Shown piece by piece: positions 60,068-64,000 of a stretch of DNA of 64,000 nucleotides. This DNA comes from Methylibium sp. NZG (GTDB taxonomy: Bacteria > Pseudomonadota > Gammaproteobacteria > Burkholderiales > Burkholderiaceae_C), in contig LGRD01000002.1 of NCBI GenBank assembly GCA_001263235.1, forward strand, positions 496,001 to 560,000, given 5' to 3'. Both the position numbers and the translations under genes were made by a program. Position 1 is the first letter of the stretch; each line of letters begins with the position of its first letter. The notes beneath the pieces were generated by a model. It was not told the origin of the DNA, did no database searches, and was given only the letters and a program-made list of their open reading frames with translations.

Positions 60068-60093
60068 GTGCGTGGGGCGAGTGCGTGGGGCGA
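60068..60093 (+). repeat. 13-base tandem repeat upstream of the ABC binding-protein gene
   Basis: GTGCGTGGGGCGA occurs twice head to tail in the 179-base gap before the binding-protein gene. A TACACT box (60113-60118) follows and may be the -10 of its promoter. Confidence 0.6.
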
Positions 60094-60180
60094 GCCCACG
60101 TTCGGCCCGCACTACACTCGCGTCCTTCACGGTGTGCGCACCGACGCCGCCGTTCCACATTCCTATCGATGAGGTTTTTC

Positions 60181-61059
60181 ATGACCACCCTGACCACCCG
60201 CCGCTTTCTGCAAACCGCCGGCCTGATGGCGGCCGGGCTCATCCTGGCCGCCTGCGGCAAGAGCGAACCGCCGCCGGCACCGACGGCGACTGCGCCCGCC
60301 CCCGCCGCCACGCCCGCGCCGCCGCCACCGGCACCGCCCAAGGTCTACGTCGTGGGCACCGACGCCGCCTACGCCCCGTTTGAATCGCAGAACGAGAAGG
60401 GCGAGATCGTCGGCTTCAACATCGACGTGATGAACGCCATTGCCAAGAAGGCCGGCATGGAAGTGAAGTTTGTCAACACGCCGTGGGAAGGCATCTTCAA
60501 CACGCTCGCGCAGGGCGACCGCGACCTGCTGATCTCCTCCATCACGATCACCGAGGAGCGCAAGCAGACGATGGACTTCAGCGCCCCGTACTTCGACGCA
60601 GCGCAACTCATCGCTGTCAAGCAGAACTCCAAGGTCGCCAAGTTCGACGACCTGAAAAAGCTCAAGGTCGGCGTGCAGACCGGCACCACCGGTGACGAGG
60701 TGGTGAGCAAGCTGCAAGGCAAAACCAGCACCAACATCAAGCGCTTCGAGTCGACCCCGCTGGCGCTGAAAGAGCTGGAGGCCGGCGGCGTGGACGCGGT
60801 GGTGGCCGACAACGGTGTGGTCATCAACTACGTGGCCAACAACGCCGGCGGCAAGTTCAAGACCGTCAGCGACACGGCGTTCGCGCCCGAGCAATATGGC
60901 ATCGCCGTCAAGAAGGGCAACACCGAGCTGCTCGCCAAGCTGAACAAGGGCCTGGCCGACATCAAGGCCGACGGCACCTACGACCAGATCTACACGAAGT
61001 ACTTCGGCAAGCCGGCTGGGGCCGGAGCCTCCGCACCGGCGCCGGCTGCGTCCAAGTAG
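60181..61059 (+). CDS. Amino-acid ABC transporter substrate-binding lipoprotein
   Basis: 292-residue family 3 binding protein. The start carries TTRRFLQTAG followed by a hydrophobic run and lipobox LAAC, suggesting a lipoprotein exported by Tat. A 30-residue Pro/Ala linker follows, then the domain: YVVGTDAAYAPFESQNEKGE, GFNIDVMNAIAKKAG, TEERKQTMDFSAPYF, LKVGVQTGTTGDEV. Ligand probably a polar amino acid. Start at 60181 has GAGG upstream; ATG at 60169 is an alternative. Followed by a permease gene after 41 bases. Confidence 0.92.
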   Translation: MTTLTTRRFLQTAGLMAAGLILAACGKSEPPPAPTATAPAPAATPAPPPPAPPKVYVVGTDAAYAPFESQNEKGEIVGFNIDVMNAIAKKAGMEVKFVNTPWEGIFNTLAQGDRDLLISSITITEERKQTMDFSAPYFDAAQLIAVKQNSKVAKFDDLKKLKVGVQTGTTGDEVVSKLQGKTSTNIKRFESTPLALKELEAGGVDAVVADNGVVINYVANNAGGKFKTVSDTAFAPEQYGIAVKKGNTELLAKLNKGLADIKADGTYDQIYTKYFGKPAGAGASAPAPAASK

Positions 61060-61100
61060 CTCGCCGCGTCAGTCTCGCCAAGGCGCCAGGCGTCGCTGAA

Positions 61101-61853
61101 GTGGACCTTCGCTGGGAGATCCTCGCTGGCTATGGGCCGCTGTTCGTCAGCGGCCTGTGGATGACGATCCAGCTGACCATCGTGTCGATCAGCCTGGGCC
61201 TGGTGCTCGGTGTGTTCCTCGGCCTGGTCAGCAGCTCGCGCGACGCGCCGCAGCCCAAGCCCAGCGGACTGCGCTGGGGCTTGAAGGCGCTGCGCGCGGT
61301 CACGCTGGCGTACGTGACGTTCTTCCGCGGCACGCCGCTGTTCGTGCAGATCCTGCTCGTGCACTTTGCGCTGATGCCGGCCCTGGTCCACCCCGACCAC
61401 GGGCTGCTGCTGGCGGGCGAGGTGGCGCGCGAGTTCCGCCAGTCGCACGGCGCGTTCTTCTCGGGCGCGCTGGCGCTCACGCTGAATGCGGGCGCGTACA
61501 TCTCAGAGATCTTCCGCGCCGGCATCCAGAGCATCCACCAGGGCCAGACGCAAGCGGCCTACAGCGTGGGGCTGAGCTACCCTCAGGCGATGCGCTTCAT
61601 CGTGCTGCCGCAGGCGTTTCGCCGCATGATGCCGGCGCTGGTGAACGAGGGCATCACGCTCATCAAAGACTCGTCGCTCGTCTCGGCCATCGGCCTGGCC
61701 GAGCTGGCGCTGGCGGCGCGCACGGTCGCCGGGGCGTACTCGCGTTACTGGGAGCCCTACCTCGCGATCTCGGCGATGTACCTCGTCTTGACTTTGCTGC
61801 TGTCTGGCCTGGCCAAACGGCTCGAAGCGCCCCAGCACTTGCGCGGCCGGTAG
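61101..61853 (+). CDS. Amino-acid ABC transporter permease
   Basis: 250-residue HisM/GlnP-type permease with about five membrane segments. The start is GTG at 61101 (no better ATG). Conserved YVTFFRGTPLFVQILLVHFAL and the EAA loop (AAYSVGLSYPQAMRFIVLPQAFRRMMPAL) contact the ATPase. An insertion of about 30 residues (PALVHPDHGLLLAGEVAREF) lies after the first conserved block. No ATP-binding gene is present in the window, so it must be supplied from elsewhere. Confidence 0.93.
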   Translation: MDLRWEILAGYGPLFVSGLWMTIQLTIVSISLGLVLGVFLGLVSSSRDAPQPKPSGLRWGLKALRAVTLAYVTFFRGTPLFVQILLVHFALMPALVHPDHGLLLAGEVAREFRQSHGAFFSGALALTLNAGAYISEIFRAGIQSIHQGQTQAAYSVGLSYPQAMRFIVLPQAFRRMMPALVNEGITLIKDSSLVSAIGLAELALAARTVAGAYSRYWEPYLAISAMYLVLTLLLSGLAKRLEAPQHLRGR

Positions 61854-61925
61854 CCTGCCGTTCCGTTCAGGGCGCGCGATGTGGCAGGGTCACAACGCAT
61901 TCGGGTTTCCCCGTGAATCGCTGCC

Positions 61926-61931
61926 TACAAT
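61926..61931 (+). promoter_or_regulatory. Probable -10 element of the porin promoter
   Basis: TACAAT 70 bases before the porin start, in an AT-richer stretch (TACAATGAAATTACG). A -35 of normal form is not clear. Confidence 0.4.
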
Positions 61932-62000
61932 GAAATTACGTCGATACGAAACCAGATGTCGCACCGCCTCAACGATCTGAAAACTCCTTAGGAATCCAAG

Positions 62001-62942
62001 ATGATGAAGAAGTCGCTTCTCACGGTCGCCCTGGCCACCGTGGCCGCCGGTTCGGCGCTCGCCCAAAGCTCGGTCACGATCTACGGCCGCCTGAACCAGA
62101 GCGTGGAGCGCCAAAAGACCGGCACCGCCGAGCCGGTCTGGGTGCTGCAGAACAGCTCGTCGCGCATTGGTTTCAAAGGTGCCGAAGACCTGGGTGGCGG
62201 CCTGAAGGCAGGCTTCCAAATCGAGCACGGCTTCAGCCCCGACACCGGCGCGGCGGCTGGCACGTTCTGGGGTCGCCAGTCTGAAGTGAACCTCGGCGGT
62301 AACTTCGGCCTGCTGCGCCTGGGCAACTTCACGAGCGAGGCCTACTTTGCCACGGCTGACTACATCAGCATGCACAACCACGACACGGGCACGTCGTCGG
62401 ACGCGCTGTACGCCTACCTGGGTCGGGACATCAACAAGATCGCCTACCGCACGCCCGACATCAAGGGGCTGACGGTCGAAGGTGCTGTTGCGTTGAGCGA
62501 GGCTTCCGGCTTCGGCCGCACGATCGACCTGGCAGCCAACTACGCCATCGGCCCGCTCCAGCTCGGTGCTGGATACCAGCGTGTCAGCACGACGGCTCAG
62601 AAGCAGTTTGCGATCCGCGGCTTGTACGAGATCGGCTCCTTCGTCATCGGCGCCTACGTGCAGCGCGACGAAAACGGCTACGCCGCCGGCAAGCGCACCA
62701 CCACGCGACTGTCGGGCATGTACACGCTGGGCAGCTCGGAGCTGCACCTGAACTTCGGCAACGCCGGCAAGTACAGCAGCGTGCCCGACAGCAGCGCCAA
62801 GCAGTTCACCGTGGGCTACAACTACAACATGAGCAAGCGCACCAAGGTGTACAGCTTCTACACCAAGGTCGATGCGGCCGCCGGCAACACCTACCTGACC
62901 GACTTCAGCTCCTTCGCGGTCGGCGTGCGCCACAACTTCTGA
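62001..62942 (+). CDS. Gram-negative porin (Burkholderiales type)
   Basis: 313-residue outer-membrane trimeric porin for small hydrophilic solutes. The signal peptide ends ALAQSS (cut near residue 22), then SSVTIYGRLNQSVE, SSRIGFKGAEDLGGGLKAGFQIEHGF and GRQSEVNLGGNFGLLRLGNF, the usual opening, and a final strand FAVGVRHNF with C-terminal Phe for BAM recognition. It is slightly shorter than many (about 340-380). It ends with a strong terminator. Confidence 0.95.
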   Translation: MMKKSLLTVALATVAAGSALAQSSVTIYGRLNQSVERQKTGTAEPVWVLQNSSSRIGFKGAEDLGGGLKAGFQIEHGFSPDTGAAAGTFWGRQSEVNLGGNFGLLRLGNFTSEAYFATADYISMHNHDTGTSSDALYAYLGRDINKIAYRTPDIKGLTVEGAVALSEASGFGRTIDLAANYAIGPLQLGAGYQRVSTTAQKQFAIRGLYEIGSFVIGAYVQRDENGYAAGKRTTTRLSGMYTLGSSELHLNFGNAGKYSSVPDSSAKQFTVGYNYNMSKRTKVYSFYTKVDAAAGNTYLTDFSSFAVGVRHNF

Positions 62943-62961
62943 TCGCGGCTGACGCTGCAGT

Positions 62962-62988
62962 AAAGCCGGTCTCAGGACCGGCTTTTTT
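62962..62988 (+). terminator. Intrinsic terminator after the porin gene
   Basis: Stem AAAGCCGGT/ACCGGCTTT with loop CTCAGG and a run of six T, 19 bases after the porin stop. Confidence 0.92.
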
Positions 62989-63021
62989 CATGGTGCCTCG
63001 ACTTGGAGAGCCGCTGCGGCG

Positions 63022-63615
63022 CTAACCGAGAAAGTAGCGCTTCAGCCCGGCCAGGATCATCTCGACCGCAATCGCGGTGAGCACCAGGCCCATCAGTTTT
63101 TCAAGCGCAGCGACGACCGAGTCGCCGAGCAGACGGCGGATGCGCTCGCACAGCAACAGCACCGCGCCCGACACCAGCATCGCGCAGCTGAGCGCGCCCA
63201 CCCAGGTCATCACTCGCTCGGGCTGGCGCGACGCGAGCAGCAGCACGGTCGCCATTGCCGACGGGCCGGCGAGCAGCGGGATGGCCAGCGGAAAGACGAA
63301 CGGCTCCTTGCCGTCGGACGTGCCGTACACGCCGTCCGCGTGGCTGAAGATCATGCGAATCGACACCATCAGCAAGATCACGCCGCCGGCCACCTCGAGC
63401 GAACGCTCGGACAGGCGCATCACGCGCAGGAACGCATCGCCGAAGAACATGAACGCGAACAGCACCAGGAAGGCGATGCCGACCTCGCGCAGCGCCACCC
63501 AGCGCCGCCGCGCTGCCGGCACGTCGCGCATGATCGGAATGAACACCGGCAGGCTGCCCAGCGGGTCGAGCACCAGCAACAGCAGGATGAAAGCGGAGAG
63601 AAAGCTGTGGTCCAT
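63022..63615 (-). CDS. MarC-family integral membrane protein
   Basis: 197-residue protein with six membrane segments. FILLLLVLDPLGSLPVFIP at the start and FPLAIPLLAGPSAMATVLLL in the middle mark the MarC/YhgN family. Function is unknown; the name derives from a link to the mar locus that was later withdrawn. It lies 42 bases after the TRAP permease stop on the same strand. Confidence 0.92.
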   Translation of the reverse strand: MDHSFLSAFILLLLVLDPLGSLPVFIPIMRDVPAARRRWVALREVGIAFLVLFAFMFFGDAFLRVMRLSERSLEVAGGVILLMVSIRMIFSHADGVYGTSDGKEPFVFPLAIPLLAGPSAMATVLLLASRQPERVMTWVGALSCAMLVSGAVLLLCERIRRLLGDSVVAALEKLMGLVLTAIAVEMILAGLKRYFLG

Positions 63616-63657
63616 CGGGCCCTTGTGTTCGGTGAAGCCCCGGCCAATGTGGGCTCG

Positions 63658-64000
63658 CTACTTCAGGAACTCCGGTGACACCAGGCGCGGCAGCCACAGG
63701 ATGATCTCGGGGAACATGATGGTCGCCGCCAGCACGCCGAGCATCGGCATCAGCATGATCATCACGTCCTTCAGCACGTACATCAGCCGCACCTTGGCGA
63801 TCGCGCACGAGATCATCAGGCACAGGCCGTACGGCGGCGTCACCAGCCCGAAGGCGAGCGAGATGATGCCCACCATCGCGAAGTGCACCGGGTCCATGCC
63901 CACCGCGCGCGCCAGCGGCTCCAGGATGGTGCCGACGATGATGATGGCCGGGATGGCGTCCAGAAAGCACCCCACCACCAGGAAGCAAAGGGCAATGAAG
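63658..64000 (-). CDS. TRAP transporter large permease (DctM), C-terminal part
   Basis: The last 113 codons of a DctM-type permease; the rest lies outside the right edge. FLDAIPAIIIVGTILEPLARAVGMDPVHFAMVG and SLAFGLVTPPYGLCLMIS are signatures of the large subunit, which forms the sodium-coupled transport channel with DctQ and DctP. Substrate unknown. Confidence 0.92.
   Translation of the reverse strand, partial: FIALCFLVVGCFLDAIPAIIIVGTILEPLARAVGMDPVHFAMVGIISLAFGLVTPPYGLCLMISCAIAKVRLMYVLKDVMIMLMPMLGVLAATIMFPEIILWLPRLVSPEFLK

Overview
The window is GC-rich DNA, densely coding, from a betaproteobacterium of the order Burkholderiales, probably near the Rubrivivax/Leptothrix/Methylibium part of the order. 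The evidence is the pheT-ihfA-merR-tRNA-Pro(GGG) order, a Bug-family solute receptor, an intracellular PHB depolymerase, a fused MrpA-MrpB subunit, an iscRSUA-hscBA operon with the CMGEDSGRC form of IscR, and a Burkholderiales-type porin. No rRNA operon, CRISPR array, phage module or intact insertion sequence was seen.

Layout. 1-3.7 kb: isc iron-sulfur assembly operon on the minus strand, with a recognisable IscR site over its promoter. 3.8-9.3 kb: uvrB, an aromatic/aspartate aminotransferase, PHB depolymerase and an RnfB-like ferredoxin. 9.4-13.4 kb: acetyl-CoA synthetase, a YqhA-type membrane protein and a Na+/Ca2+ exchanger. 13.4-19.6 kb: complete mrp Na+/H+ antiporter operon (AB fusion, C, D, E, F, G), followed by class I fumarase. 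21-28.4 kb: xerD, Bug receptor, chalcone-isomerase-like protein, AEC carrier, TonB-dependent receptor and queG. 28.4-33.6 kb: tsaE, amiC, esterase, universal stress protein and a diguanylate cyclase. 33.7-42 kb: translation block (tRNA-Pro, merR-like gene, ihfA, pheT, pheS, rplT, rpmI, infC, thrS).

42-48.7 kb: the least understood region. Two DUF4331 secreted proteins, each followed by a small lipoprotein gene, then a TPR protein and a HupE/UreJ-type membrane protein with an EF-hand loop. Both DUF4331 genes have the same promoter-like element, CTGCATCC-N13-CTGCGTA, which looks like an ECF sigma factor promoter. This is the best candidate for an undescribed system here.

48.8-52.2 kb: patatin-like protein, Co-type nitrile hydratase (alpha, beta, activator) and remnants of a nucleotidyltransferase gene pair. 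52.2-64 kb: tex with a REP-like inverted repeat inserted in frame, DUF962/TetR divergent pair, hslO, gamma-carbonic anhydrase, DUF455 ferritin-like protein, MlrC-type peptidase, amino-acid ABC transporter parts, porin, MarC and a partial TRAP permease.

Regulatory signals read from the sequence: a threonine-rich leader peptide with a terminator before thrS (candidate attenuator), an AUC start codon for infC, the IscR type-1 site, several intrinsic terminators, and a palindrome between the DUF962 and tetR genes. All functional names rest on motif recognition by eye; no database search was run.
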